DNA of 64,000 nt from Flavobacteriaceae bacterium. GTDB lineage: Bacteria > Bacteroidota > Bacteroidia > Flavobacteriales > Flavobacteriaceae. The stretch lies in assembly GCA_002694465.1 (NCBI GenBank), contig NZMG01000039.1, positions 62,001 to 126,000 of the forward strand, written 5' to 3'. Shown one piece after another: positions 26,621 through 35,363 of this stretch. Within the stretch, counting starts at the first letter, position 1. Every line of letters starts with the position of its first letter. Made by a program: the position numbers and the translations under genes. A model generated the notes under the pieces. That model did not search any database. It was given only the letters and a program-made list of their open reading frames with translations, and was not told the origin of the DNA.

Positions 26621-27044
26621 ACGGATGGTTTTTTGTTTTTAAACTTTCTGAAATTTGTGTTTCTGGTATAGAAATATTTGCCTTTGGAGTTCCATGCATG
26701 GTACACGTTGCGTTAAAAGTGGCTCCTGGTTCGACAGATAATTTACCTACAATTACTTCTCCTTCAATATGCGCAGTGGCCTTTAAAGTAAGTGTTCCTG
26801 AGACATTTAAATTTCCTTCAAACTTACCTTCAATATCTGCATCATCACAAATTAATTTTCCTTTTATACTTCCTGTTTTTCCTAAAACAATTTTTGAAGG
26901 TTTACTAATATTCCCTTCAATAGTTCCGTCTATTCTAAAAAACCCATTAGAAATAATATCCCCTTTTAGTTGGGTTCCTTCGTTAATTCTATTTTGACTA
27001 CTAGTTGGTTCCATACTGTTTTTGTTTTTTTTGTCTGAAAACAT
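26571..27044 (-). CDS. Bactofilin
   Basis: A 157-residue polymer-forming cytoskeletal protein. The central beta-helix domain (about 25-125) has the short repeats typical of DUF583, for example GDIISNGFFRIDG, GSIKGKLICDDADIEG and AHIEGEVIVGKLSVEPGA. N- and C-terminal tails are polar and unstructured. It probably forms membrane-linked filaments. It begins 6 bases after the sprE stop and overlaps atpZ, so sprE, bactofilin, atpZ and DUF6168 look like one transcript. Confidence 0.9.
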   Translation of the reverse strand: MFSDKKNKNSMEPTSSQNRINEGTQLKGDIISNGFFRIDGTIEGNISKPSKIVLGKTGSIKGKLICDDADIEGKFEGNLNVSGTLTLKATAHIEGEVIVGKLSVEPGATFNATCTMHGTPKANISIPETQISESLKTKNHPFDRTQRSQKAKVEQQN

Positions 27045-27050
27045 AGGTTG

Positions 27051-29624
27051 CTATTTTTGGGGATTACTGTTTTCTTCAGTTATTTTATCTGTATTTAAAT
27101 AGGAATCCAAATTCTTATGAATTTGAATGATTTTGTAATTAGCCGATGCTATTTCAAAAAACGGATGTTTTATTTTATATTTTTTAGTTTCTTTTAAAAC
27201 TTCGGCAAAACCTCTTCCACCCAATCGCGTGTTTAATCCATGAATAATCACGAAATAGGTTGAAGGATTGTAGTAATCTAATGAAATGCTCATGTTGTTT
27301 TCATAGTGGTACTCTACAATAGCATCGTTTAGTTTTTTCTCTAGTTTCTTGGCATTTTCAAGATCACTCGCGTTGAAGGTATAAACAACTTTCCAAGTAG
27401 TTGCATCTTTATCCTGGATAAAACTCTTTACCGCTATTTTCGGTAAAACCTTGGTGTAAATTTCTTGGGCATCCTTTCCTTCTTGAGCCAATGGGTAATT
27501 AAGCGCAACAAAATTAACCGCTTTTTTATATGCCTCAAAACCATCTCGTCTTCCCAAGGCTGTTGCTTTTAGCATTTCTAATTTAGGAACAATATCATTT
27601 CCATTATAAATAGTGAGATACTCATCGCAAGTTGCAATTACGTAATCGTAATTGGAGGCTTCAAATTCGGCATAAAGCGCCTTATACTTAAACTCTGGGC
27701 TAGATTCATCGGTTTCCAATTGTGTGTTTGGATTTCTTAAAATCTCGGCATATCGAGAAGTAGAATGATTATTTAATATATCATTCTTCCATTTATCTGC
27801 TTCGGCTTTATTTCCTAATAAATCGTAAATCTTGTATAAATTATACTTCGAAGGAAGTACTAAACGTTCTTCCGGACCAAATCCTAATAGTTTTTCTAGC
27901 CTATTTGTTGCCAATCCATACTCTCTAAATTTTTCCTTATAAATCAGTCCTAATTGGTAATAGGCAAAATTACGATCCTTAGTTAGGCTATCTATTACTT
28001 TTTCATCTGTAGGAATAGTGGCTATATAGGTTTGAGGGTTTAATAATTCACTTTGGGTTGCCCCATCGATTGCAGACTCAATTACATTGTTTTCTTCCTG
28101 GGTAATAGCATTATTATTGATTGACATCCTCCAATTATCTTGAAGCTTTCGTGTTCCCCAAATTTTTCTAAACTCTTCTCTACCATATGCAACCGTTGAG
28201 CTATTATAAAAATAAAACGCTCCACCTTCATTTGCCTCACTATTCTTGCTTGTATTCTTTTTGTAAAATTCTTTGTTTGCAATTTGCTTCTCTTCTTTAA
28301 TTTTTGCGATGGAATCTTGACGTATTTGTTCTTGTAAATTCTTTGTGTATTCTGAAAAATACGCCATTTGTTGAGATTCTGACATCCCAGCTAATCTTAG
28401 AATCGAATCATTTCTTGTGGCAATATCTTCATACTTAATAACATCGGCTAGATTGTCAAGTTTCTTCTTCATGCGTCTCCAAGGGCGAGAATTTTCAGGA
28501 AGAAAGGCCAGCGTACTATCGTAATACTTCCCAGCAGTTCTATAAAGTGCTCTATCGAAGCTTATTTCTGCCAACGTAGAGTAATTCAAAGCCTGTAAAG
28601 GGTCATTTTCTAAGTATTTCTTAATCGACTTATTGTAGTAAATGATAGCCGTATCTACATTTTTGGTGTTTCGATAATACTCTCCAAATTGATTGTAAAT
28701 AAGATCTAAAAAAGGCCTATTTTCACGATTCTTCTCCAAATCCTGTAGCAGTTCTAAAAAGGCAACCTTGTCTCCTTTTTCATAATCGAAATTTCGTGCA
28801 ATTTCCATATAGGAATTAAGCATATAAGTTCGAGGAGATTTTCTGTTTAATTCAATCACTTCTTGAAAGGCCATGTTGGCACTATCTTTTTCTCCAAGCC
28901 GATTATAAATCTGTCCTTTAATGTACGTATATCTTCCTTTTAATTCGTTATCCCGAACATATTCTGAAGCTGTTTTAATTAGCGGTAATGCTGCTTCTAA
29001 AGTATCAAGGTTAATATAAGCTTGAGCCATAATTGCCGAAGCATCTGCCAAGTCTTCCACTTCCAACCCTTCCTTTTCAATCAACTCAGCTAATTCCTCA
29101 AGGGCTCCTTCTTCATTCCCCATTCTTATATTGGTTTTCGCCTTCCACATTCTGGCTTCATTCACATTATTACTGGTGGCATAACGGTTTAGAATAAAGT
29201 TGAAAGCATCCTGAGCAGGGACAAAGCGTTCGTCAAAATAACGAGCTTTTCCCAATAGCATATAGGCTTCGTCTATTTGCGGATTGTATTCTTTTCCATC
29301 AATGTAAATAGAGTGCTTTTGAATAGCTTTTGCGGCTTTTTCTTCGGCTCTATTAAATTTTGGATTGGTTTGCTCTCCTGGTTTAGTGAATTCCTCCTTA
29401 AGCTCTATACGTTCCACTGGAAGAATTTCCCAAAAATTATCTCGGTAAGTTAGTGCTAACTCTTCTTTCCCTTCTGCCAAAGCCACGTCGCCATTATAAA
29501 TAGCATTGTACTCCGCAGTAACGGCGTGATAATTTCTGCTTAAAAAAGTATTTTTCTTTCGGGAGCAGGCTGCAAAAAGTAATACAGCGAGTAAAAAAAT
29601 GGTAATTTTATGTAAGCGCTTCAA
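27051..29624 (-). CDS. sprE: SprE/PorW-type T9SS and gliding lipoprotein
   Basis: An 857-residue TPR lipoprotein required for type IX secretion and gliding in relatives such as Flavobacterium johnsoniae. The lipobox is LLFAACSRKK. The N-terminal SRNYHAVTAEYNAIYNG motif is a hallmark of the family. Many TPR helices follow up to about residue 700, interrupted by a coil (about 410-480), and a C-terminal domain ends with RLGGRGFAEVLKETKKYKIKHPFF, read in parts. It would be needed to secrete the subtilase at 1631. The start is a TTG at 29624, the only start before the signal peptide. Confidence 0.88.
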   Translation of the reverse strand: MKRLHKITIFLLAVLLFAACSRKKNTFLSRNYHAVTAEYNAIYNGDVALAEGKEELALTYRDNFWEILPVERIELKEEFTKPGEQTNPKFNRAEEKAAKAIQKHSIYIDGKEYNPQIDEAYMLLGKARYFDERFVPAQDAFNFILNRYATSNNVNEARMWKAKTNIRMGNEEGALEELAELIEKEGLEVEDLADASAIMAQAYINLDTLEAALPLIKTASEYVRDNELKGRYTYIKGQIYNRLGEKDSANMAFQEVIELNRKSPRTYMLNSYMEIARNFDYEKGDKVAFLELLQDLEKNRENRPFLDLIYNQFGEYYRNTKNVDTAIIYYNKSIKKYLENDPLQALNYSTLAEISFDRALYRTAGKYYDSTLAFLPENSRPWRRMKKKLDNLADVIKYEDIATRNDSILRLAGMSESQQMAYFSEYTKNLQEQIRQDSIAKIKEEKQIANKEFYKKNTSKNSEANEGGAFYFYNSSTVAYGREEFRKIWGTRKLQDNWRMSINNNAITQEENNVIESAIDGATQSELLNPQTYIATIPTDEKVIDSLTKDRNFAYYQLGLIYKEKFREYGLATNRLEKLLGFGPEERLVLPSKYNLYKIYDLLGNKAEADKWKNDILNNHSTSRYAEILRNPNTQLETDESSPEFKYKALYAEFEASNYDYVIATCDEYLTIYNGNDIVPKLEMLKATALGRRDGFEAYKKAVNFVALNYPLAQEGKDAQEIYTKVLPKIAVKSFIQDKDATTWKVVYTFNASDLENAKKLEKKLNDAIVEYHYENNMSISLDYYNPSTYFVIIHGLNTRLGGRGFAEVLKETKKYKIKHPFFEIASANYKIIQIHKNLDSYLNTDKITEENSNPQK

Positions 29625-29791
29625 AATTCTTTCAGTTTGTATAATAAAGTAACTTAAAACCTTTGTTTTTAGTATCTAAAGATAGCTAAAGGAGGGTAAA
29701 AATACACTTCTTTTTTGTAACTGTAAGTTTTTGATAAGAAAAATAGCCCGCTTTCATTCAATTTTAGGATGGTTGTAGAAATTATCCTTTG

Positions 29792-29799
29792 TATTTTTG
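29792..29799 (+). promoter_or_regulatory. -7 promoter element for the ferredoxin reductase
   Basis: TATTTTTG matches TAnnTTTG exactly and ends 15 bases before the ATG at 29815. The TTG inside it at 29797 is therefore not the start. The divergent gap 29625-29796 holds no other clear element. Confidence 0.55.
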
Positions 29800-29814
29800 C
29801 GACAAATTTTTGCA

Positions 29815-30864
29815 ATGAATACTTTTTACCCCTTATCAATTTCTGAAATAAAAAAAGAAACCCCAAACGCGGTTTCAATTACTTTTCATATTCCTGAAAA
29901 CTTGAAAGAAACCTTCAAATTTACAGCGGGACAATACCTCAACATAAAACATACCCTCAACGGAAAAGAATTGAGAAGGTCCTATTCCTTATGTAGTGAA
30001 GTGGATAGCAATACTTGGAAAATTGGAGTTAAAAAAGTAAAAGGCGGAACTTTTTCGGTATTTGCCAATGATGTTTTAAAAGTGGGGGATTCCCTTGAAG
30101 TCATGCCGCCACAAGGGCATTTTTTACTAAAGACAAATGCCGAAAATAACAACGCTTATTTGGCATTTGTAGCGGGTAGTGGAATCACTCCTGTTATGTC
30201 CATGATTAAAACGGTTTTAAAAAAAGAGCCACACTCTACTTTTGTTTTAGCATACGGAAATCAGAGTAAGTCTGAAACCATGTTTTATACGGAATTAGAA
30301 AGTCTAAGAGCACAATATTCTAATAGACTTAACATTGAATACTTCTTTAGCCGTGAAAGTGTAGAAGGAACATTCTTTGGAAGAATTGAAAAATCGATGG
30401 TTAATTTTCTGCTGAAAAATAAATATAAAGACATCGATTTTCATTCGTATTATCTATGCGGTCCCGAGGAAATGATTTTTGAAGTGAAAGACACTTTAAT
30501 TGAAAAAAATATTAAAGAAAAGGATATCCACTTCGAATTGTTTACCTCAACAGAGGAGGGAACGCTTACCGAAACCCACGACGGAAATACTAGCATAACC
30601 GTTACAGTAGACGATGAGACTAAAACCTTTGTTATGTCTCAAGAAAAAAGCGTTTTAGAGGCTGCATTGGCTGAAGATTTAGACGCCCCATATAGTTGCC
30701 AAGGCGGAATTTGTAGCACGTGTATTGCCCGCGTAAAAGAGGGAAAAGTAGAAATGCGGAAAAACCAAATTTTAACCGATAGCGAACTGGAAGAGGGGCT
30801 CATTTTAACGTGCCAATCGCACCCCACAACCCCTACTTTGGTAGTGGATTATGACGATGTTTAA
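29815..30864 (+). CDS. PaaE-like FAD/2Fe-2S NAD(P)H reductase
   Basis: A 349-residue flavin reductase. An FAD-binding barrel (about 1-100) carries LRRSYSLCS, an NAD(P) domain (about 105-230) carries FVAGSGITPVMSMI and YLCGPEEM, and a C-terminal plant-type 2Fe-2S domain (about 260-349) holds the Cys set C-x4-C-x2-C in YSCQGGICSTCIA and a final Cys in LTCQSHP. This is the order of PaaE, the reductase of the phenylacetyl-CoA epoxidase. paaABCD are not in the window, so its partner may be another oxygenase or desaturase. ATG 29815 was chosen over TTG 29797, which lies in the promoter. Confidence 0.85.
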   Translation: MNTFYPLSISEIKKETPNAVSITFHIPENLKETFKFTAGQYLNIKHTLNGKELRRSYSLCSEVDSNTWKIGVKKVKGGTFSVFANDVLKVGDSLEVMPPQGHFLLKTNAENNNAYLAFVAGSGITPVMSMIKTVLKKEPHSTFVLAYGNQSKSETMFYTELESLRAQYSNRLNIEYFFSRESVEGTFFGRIEKSMVNFLLKNKYKDIDFHSYYLCGPEEMIFEVKDTLIEKNIKEKDIHFELFTSTEEGTLTETHDGNTSITVTVDDETKTFVMSQEKSVLEAALAEDLDAPYSCQGGICSTCIARVKEGKVEMRKNQILTDSELEEGLILTCQSHPTTPTLVVDYDDV

Positions 30865-30882
30865 TCTATCTTCCTTCGTCGG

Positions 30883-31911
30883 TTAGGAAAGAACTTCTTC
30901 AATTTTATTAACTACCGAAACTGGCTTTATCGATTCCATTACTTTTTCATACCCTTTTGGAAATTTATTTCCATACACCGAAGTGGGTAATAAGGGGTAT
31001 TTTTCAACGTCGGAAATAAGTTGATTTTCCATAGGTTGATGAAACGGGACAAAGCCTGTAAACGGATGGGTCACTCCCCAAAGCGTTATTACGGGAATGC
31101 CATACATGGCCGCCAAATGCCCATTGCCGCTGTCCATAGACACCATGACATCTAAATTTGAAATAAGTGCCAATTCTTCTTCCAAAGAAAACATTCCTGC
31201 GGTATTTATAATAGTATTTGAGTTTAACACTAACGTCTCTAGTGCATTTTTCTCTTCAAGGCTTCCAAAGAGAAACATTTGATATTCGTTGGTAGCTTCC
31301 AACGTCTGTATGACCTCTTTCATTAAATCCAATGGATACATCTTACTTTGATACGCCGCAAAAGGAGCTATGCCAATTCGTTTTTTTGAAGTAATCTTCT
31401 CAGAAATTTTAGCAGGCCAAGGTTTTCTTTTCAAAAAAAGAGGGGGCTGTAAATCCAACGCATAACCTAATTTTCTGAATACATCTGCATAACGTTCATG
31501 AGTAGATTTAATAGGTTTTAATGGTTTTCCACTAGCCTTTGTAATAGCCCTTTTTTCTGCACGTCCTTTATCAATTTTCGCTACTTTAATTGAAAAAGAT
31601 GTAAAGTAACGCCTCATGACTTTCGTGCGAATGACATTATGTAAATCGGCTACAGTTGTAATATGCAGTTTTTTTGCCTGCTTTGCTAGCTTAACAATGC
31701 CTACTAATCCTTTGTGAGCTCCTTTCACATCGGCTTCCAAAAAGGAAATATTGGGAATGTCTTCAAAAAATGGTTTAAATAGCTTTCGAGAAATTACCGT
31801 GAGTTGAATATCTGGGTAACCTTCCACTAATTTGAGTAACACGGGAACCGTCATGGCAACATCTCCCATGGCTGAGAGACGAATAACCAATATGTGTGCG
31901 GGAGGTTTCAC
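30883..31911 (-). CDS. Glycosyltransferase family 9 (heptosyltransferase-like)
   Basis: A 342-residue GT-B enzyme. The N-terminal ILVIRLSAMGDVAMTVPVL is the GT9 signature, and the C-terminal SMDSGNGHLAAMYGIPVITLWGVTHP, read in parts, is the nucleotide-sugar site. It probably adds a heptose or similar sugar to the lipopolysaccharide core at the inner membrane face. The start is a GTG at 31911, 6 bases after the DUF4254 stop. It ends the operon that starts with DUF6427. Confidence 0.88.
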   Translation of the reverse strand: MKPPAHILVIRLSAMGDVAMTVPVLLKLVEGYPDIQLTVISRKLFKPFFEDIPNISFLEADVKGAHKGLVGIVKLAKQAKKLHITTVADLHNVIRTKVMRRYFTSFSIKVAKIDKGRAEKRAITKASGKPLKPIKSTHERYADVFRKLGYALDLQPPLFLKRKPWPAKISEKITSKKRIGIAPFAAYQSKMYPLDLMKEVIQTLEATNEYQMFLFGSLEEKNALETLVLNSNTIINTAGMFSLEEELALISNLDVMVSMDSGNGHLAAMYGIPVITLWGVTHPFTGFVPFHQPMENQLISDVEKYPLLPTSVYGNKFPKGYEKVMESIKPVSVVNKIEEVLS

Positions 31912-31917
31912 CCAAAT

Positions 31918-32526
31918 TTATTTTTGACTTCTCAATACAGGATTCAATTCGTCGTCATTGTACATTTTCATCTGCTTATACACTTTCATGTATTTTCTGC
32001 CGTGGGCGATATCGTCTAATAACTGCTGAATCGCCGTACTTAAATCCACTCGTTGCTCTAATAGTACATCCAACTTTTTTTGGCAAGCTACTCTATGGGC
32101 ATCCGAAGCATTTTCGCGAGTAGCCTCCTCTTGCATATGATACACTTTCAATGCCAAAATAGACAATCTGTCCACGCCCCAAGCTGGGCTTTCGGTATTG
32201 ATAGTAGCATTATCCTTTACCTCAACATCTTTGTATTTTTCCAAAAAATAGCTGTCGATATATTCTACCATGTCGGTTCTGTCTTGATTGGAAGCATCAA
32301 TTTTTCGCTTCAAATCTAGGGCGGCAACAGGATCGATATTAGGATCGCGGATAATATCTTCATAATGCCATTGTACCGTGTCTATCCATGATTTTCTGTA
32401 TAAAAGATGCTCTAATAATTGAGAATCTTTGTTGTATGGATTGGTAAATGGCTGATAGGGGTCATCTACAACGTGATAGGTTTTAATGACTTCCTGAAAT
32501 ATTTTATTGGCTTTTTCGGTAAACAT
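31918..32526 (-). CDS. DUF4254 protein
   Basis: A 202-residue soluble helical protein of the DUF4254 family, which in Bacteroidota lies beside GT9 genes. Features are the W-x-IDTVQWHYEDIIRDP segment and DRTDMVEYID. Function is unknown; the link with GT9 suggests a part in lipopolysaccharide core synthesis. The start was set to ATG 32526, one base after the methylase stop. A longer frame up to 32646 would run inside the methylase gene and lacks family character. Confidence 0.8.
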   Translation of the reverse strand: MFTEKANKIFQEVIKTYHVVDDPYQPFTNPYNKDSQLLEHLLYRKSWIDTVQWHYEDIIRDPNIDPVAALDLKRKIDASNQDRTDMVEYIDSYFLEKYKDVEVKDNATINTESPAWGVDRLSILALKVYHMQEEATRENASDAHRVACQKKLDVLLEQRVDLSTAIQQLLDDIAHGRKYMKVYKQMKMYNDDELNPVLRSQK

Positions 32527-32527
32527 A

Positions 32528-33526
32528 TTATTTCTTTTCAAGTATGTGTAAAAATTCGGTTGTATGCGAGGCCTTATGGTTTCGGTTTTCTGTTTTATCG
32601 GCTTTAAAGCGTTGGTATTTTTTGGTTGCCAAATCGTAGTTCCCAAATTGTTCCATGACTTTTTGCACTTCCTTTTGGCTCATTAATCCTTCGTTGTTAT
32701 AACTAAGAAAAATGTATTTAAATTGTGCGTTTTCTATCAACGCTTCAAAGCTTTCCAACACTTTCCCAACCTTACAATAATCGCTTTTATAATAATCCCG
32801 CAATCCAGTAACGCCTCTAGGTGCAAAGGTATCCATTTTTGCGATAGTATTAAGTATATGATAATTGGCACCGTATTGCCTAGCATTATAGGGAGGATCG
32901 AGGTATAAAATATCCCCTTCAATAGTTTTTATGAGTTGATTGCTATCCTGCTGAAAAACTTCGTGCCGCGTTTTGGTTTCTTCAAAAAGTGCGGGTTGTA
33001 ACACAAGAGGTTTTGCAGCCGATTTTTTAATGTGTTTTAAATACGCCCCATATACCGAAGCCGTGTTGGCAACTTTATCGGCACTTTCCAAAAGGGATGC
33101 TAAGAGAAAGTAGTATTCGTCTTCGTTAATTTCCCCTGCCTTTTTCCAAACCTCAATTTGAGTGCGAATGGCATCTATTTTTTGTCCGTTCTCTTTGGAA
33201 AAATAGTTTCTTCCTTGTTTTCCACCTTCGGAATATTCTGAAAAAATAAATCCCTTTTTTCCTTTTAAATTATTAAGAACTTCTAACTTTTCCTCAAGTG
33301 ATATGGATTTGTGATTGCCAATATAATTTCGATTCAATACATAGCTGTAAAACTCTACATCGTTGGCAATTACTTTTTTTACTTGCGTTTTAAAGGTGCG
33401 ACCCACAATCCCGGTTCCTGCAAAAAGATCGCAAAATACTTTTTGGGACAAGTCGTCACCCGCTGTTTTTGAAATGGTTTCAAAAAGAAAAGGAGCTAGT
33501 TTGTATTTGGAGCCGATGTAGTTCAA
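32528..33526 (-). CDS. D12-class adenine-N6 DNA methyltransferase
   Basis: A 332-residue type II methylase that would methylate adenine in a short DNA site. Motif X is MNYIGSKYKL (1-10), motif I is FCDLFAGTGIVG (31-42), and the catalytic motif IV is DPPY at 210-213. The spacing between motif I and motif IV leaves room for the helical target-recognition part (about 75-190). The start is a TTG at 33526 whose last bases overlap the stop of the preceding gene (TTGA). This gives the classic MNYIGSK start. The site recognised cannot be read from sequence. Confidence 0.9.
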   Translation of the reverse strand: MNYIGSKYKLAPFLFETISKTAGDDLSQKVFCDLFAGTGIVGRTFKTQVKKVIANDVEFYSYVLNRNYIGNHKSISLEEKLEVLNNLKGKKGFIFSEYSEGGKQGRNYFSKENGQKIDAIRTQIEVWKKAGEINEDEYYFLLASLLESADKVANTASVYGAYLKHIKKSAAKPLVLQPALFEETKTRHEVFQQDSNQLIKTIEGDILYLDPPYNARQYGANYHILNTIAKMDTFAPRGVTGLRDYYKSDYCKVGKVLESFEALIENAQFKYIFLSYNNEGLMSQKEVQKVMEQFGNYDLATKKYQRFKADKTENRNHKASHTTEFLHILEKK

Positions 33527-34167
33527 TGTGTCACCCAGATTATATCACTCAACGTTTTGTGATTGTTGTCAAAATTAAAAGAATGTAATTGGTTGGGACG
33601 AAAGTTTGATAAGTAATTCTCAATTTCTTTTTTAATAAGGGATAACTCGGCTTTCAACTTCCAATGAAACCCATGAGTCTCATGTACAATAATAAACAAT
33701 CTATTTTTTAGATGGTAACGTTGCTCGGTACTTTGATTTGTATAAAGCCACATAATTAATTCTTCTTTATGGGTTTTTGCATATTCGAAAGACTGCTTAA
33801 ATCCTTTTGGAAATACCGAGGTTTTATGGTCAAAGGGAATGCCTTTCAGAAAAAAGTCCTTTTCAGAATCTTTAGCATTGGCAACAGGTCGCACTAGGTC
33901 TGCCGCTTTAAAAATCATTTCCACTCCCATAGCGCTCCAAAAATTAAACCAGCGATTGGTAGCATAATCAAACAATGCTCGCTTATCTACTTGTAAGTTT
34001 TGATGGGTTTGTTTTAGTTGCAAAATAAATTGTTCCCAAGATGGCGTATCGTATATAAAACCCGTAAAACTATCCCATTCGTTATTTTGAAATCGTCCCC
34101 ATTGATAGCGGTAGGGAAGTCTTTTTTGCAACTGACTTTCCAAATACGGTATATCTATTTTTGTCAT
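33523..34167 (-). CDS. Probable type II restriction endonuclease
   Basis: A 214-residue soluble protein directly upstream of, and coupled to, the D12 methylase by a 4-base overlap. It shows a possible PD-(D/E)xK site: D104 in SEKDFFLKG, then D113-H-K115 in IPFDHKTSV, with E83 on a preceding helix. Aromatic and charged content fits a nuclease of this size. I do not recognise a named family, so the call rests on motif and neighbour. ATG 34167 was chosen because it forms an ATGA overlap with the stop of DUF6427; the frame continues upstream to 34206 but inside that gene. Confidence 0.55.
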   Translation of the reverse strand: MTKIDIPYLESQLQKRLPYRYQWGRFQNNEWDSFTGFIYDTPSWEQFILQLKQTHQNLQVDKRALFDYATNRWFNFWSAMGVEMIFKAADLVRPVANAKDSEKDFFLKGIPFDHKTSVFPKGFKQSFEYAKTHKEELIMWLYTNQSTEQRYHLKNRLFIIVHETHGFHWKLKAELSLIKKEIENYLSNFRPNQLHSFNFDNNHKTLSDIIWVTH

Positions 34168-35087
34168 ATAAACAGAAAAATAATGGGGAGCAACAAAAAT
34201 GTCCAAAGGAGTAATTCCTTAAACCAAATATCTCCTTTTTTTTCTAAATAACCCGCTATAGTCATAGCGCCTGGTGCAGCAAGAAAGATAAGTTCTGTGC
34301 CAATTTTAATTTCAGAAAAAAGGGTAATAAAAAAACACGCTATCACCGAAAAAATAACTAAAAGGTAGTTGCTTTTAAATTTCTTGGGAATATCTGGGAG
34401 TTTCGAAATTCTATAAAAAATACTCCAAATCAATACCGAAAAAAAGAAGGTTAAAAACACAAGTATATCTGCCGAAGCATAAGCAGTAAAGTCATAGGAA
34501 ATAGGCTTTGCAAACGCAAAGAGCCAAACAAAAGAATTCTCTTTAATAAGGAAGAATGTTACAGCTATAAGGGTCATCCCAAATAAGCCTATTAAAGGAA
34601 TTAACAAATAGCGAATAGACTTTTTGTTAAGTTTTACAATAGCGATATACAGTAGGATAATGAGTAAAATACTCCAGAAAAAGAAATAAGACGCTAGTAG
34701 AATCCAAAGGGTAGCATCCAGTATTTTCTTCTCCATGTTTTTTTCGGAGGCCATACTAAAAATCCTACGCAAAGCTAATAGTATCAGAAACTGAGAAATG
34801 ATAATTCCTAGATGTTGGGTACTAGGTAACATCGCAACCACACACGAAAATATAAATATCGCAAAGGTGCTTGAAGTGTTTAAATAGTTCTTCCTGATAA
34901 TAAAATCAAGCAGTAACATGGAGAAAACAAGTAATACTAAAATGGTGAGGAGTGTTATAAACTCTTCTAGTTGAAACGTAAAGTCACTCACCAAAAGATA
35001 TTTAAGCACACAAAAAATAGTGATGAAAATACTTAGCAATAAAAAATTGATAGGACTAGATTTACCAAAAAAGCTTGTAAGCATCAT
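34164..35087 (-). CDS. DUF6427 membrane protein
   Basis: A 307-residue protein with about 8-9 membrane segments, matching the DUF6427 family of Flavobacteriaceae. NFLLLSIFITIF, AMLPSTQHLGIIISQFLILLALRRIFSM and SYDFTAYASADILVFLTFF (read in parts) are conserved-looking elements. The role is unknown. It begins the - strand operon with the restriction-modification pair, DUF4254 and GT9, and faces DUF6341 across 36 bases. A second ATG at 35084 is equally possible. Confidence 0.7.
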   Translation of the reverse strand: MMLTSFFGKSSPINFLLLSIFITIFCVLKYLLVSDFTFQLEEFITLLTILVLLVFSMLLLDFIIRKNYLNTSSTFAIFIFSCVVAMLPSTQHLGIIISQFLILLALRRIFSMASEKNMEKKILDATLWILLASYFFFWSILLIILLYIAIVKLNKKSIRYLLIPLIGLFGMTLIAVTFFLIKENSFVWLFAFAKPISYDFTAYASADILVFLTFFFSVLIWSIFYRISKLPDIPKKFKSNYLLVIFSVIACFFITLFSEIKIGTELIFLAAPGAMTIAGYLEKKGDIWFKELLLWTFLLLPIIFLFI

Positions 35088-35097
35088 GCTTTATTTC

Positions 35098-35105
35098 TAT
35101 TTTTG
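35098..35105 (+). promoter_or_regulatory. -7 promoter element for DUF6341
   Basis: TATTTTTG matches TAnnTTTG exactly and ends 18 bases before the ATG at 35124, supporting that start over the in-frame start at 35103. Confidence 0.55.
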
Positions 35106-35123
35106 TGCTATAAATATACTACT

Positions 35124-35363
35124 ATGACTTGGAAAGGTTTTTTTGAAGGTATTCAATCTTTTGCTGAAAGTGTTTTATTTGCTCCCTACGATGCGTTAAG
35201 ACTTGGCGTAGACAGTTGGTGGGTTTCTAATGTGGTAAGCTGGATTTTAGTACTCATTGGGTTTGTTGCTTTTTTCTATTGGATGAAACAACTATCTATT
35301 TTTAATGCCAGTGGTGAAGAAGATAGAAGTCAGACCTCACATTCTTTTTTAGGAAAGAACTAA
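35124..35363 (+). CDS. DUF6341 small membrane protein
   Basis: A 79-residue protein with the DUF6341 pattern: WKGFFEGIQSFAESVLFAPYDALR, read in parts, then one or two membrane segments (WWVSNVVSWILVLIGFVAFFYW, read in parts) and a polar tail. Function unknown; it lies beside DUF6427 in many Flavobacteriaceae. Its stop overlaps the purD stop by 4 bases on opposite strands, so transcription is convergent with no terminator between. Confidence 0.75.
   Translation: MTWKGFFEGIQSFAESVLFAPYDALRLGVDSWWVSNVVSWILVLIGFVAFFYWMKQLSIFNASGEEDRSQTSHSFLGKN

Noticed and set aside
29701..29740. GTAAC near 29717 as a further Crp/Fnr site
   Set aside because: Only one half-site is present and no TTAC partner lies at the right distance.
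32527..32646. N-terminal extension of DUF4254 up to 32646
   Set aside because: It lies wholly inside the methylase gene and looks like out-of-frame translation; ATG 32526 fits the family.
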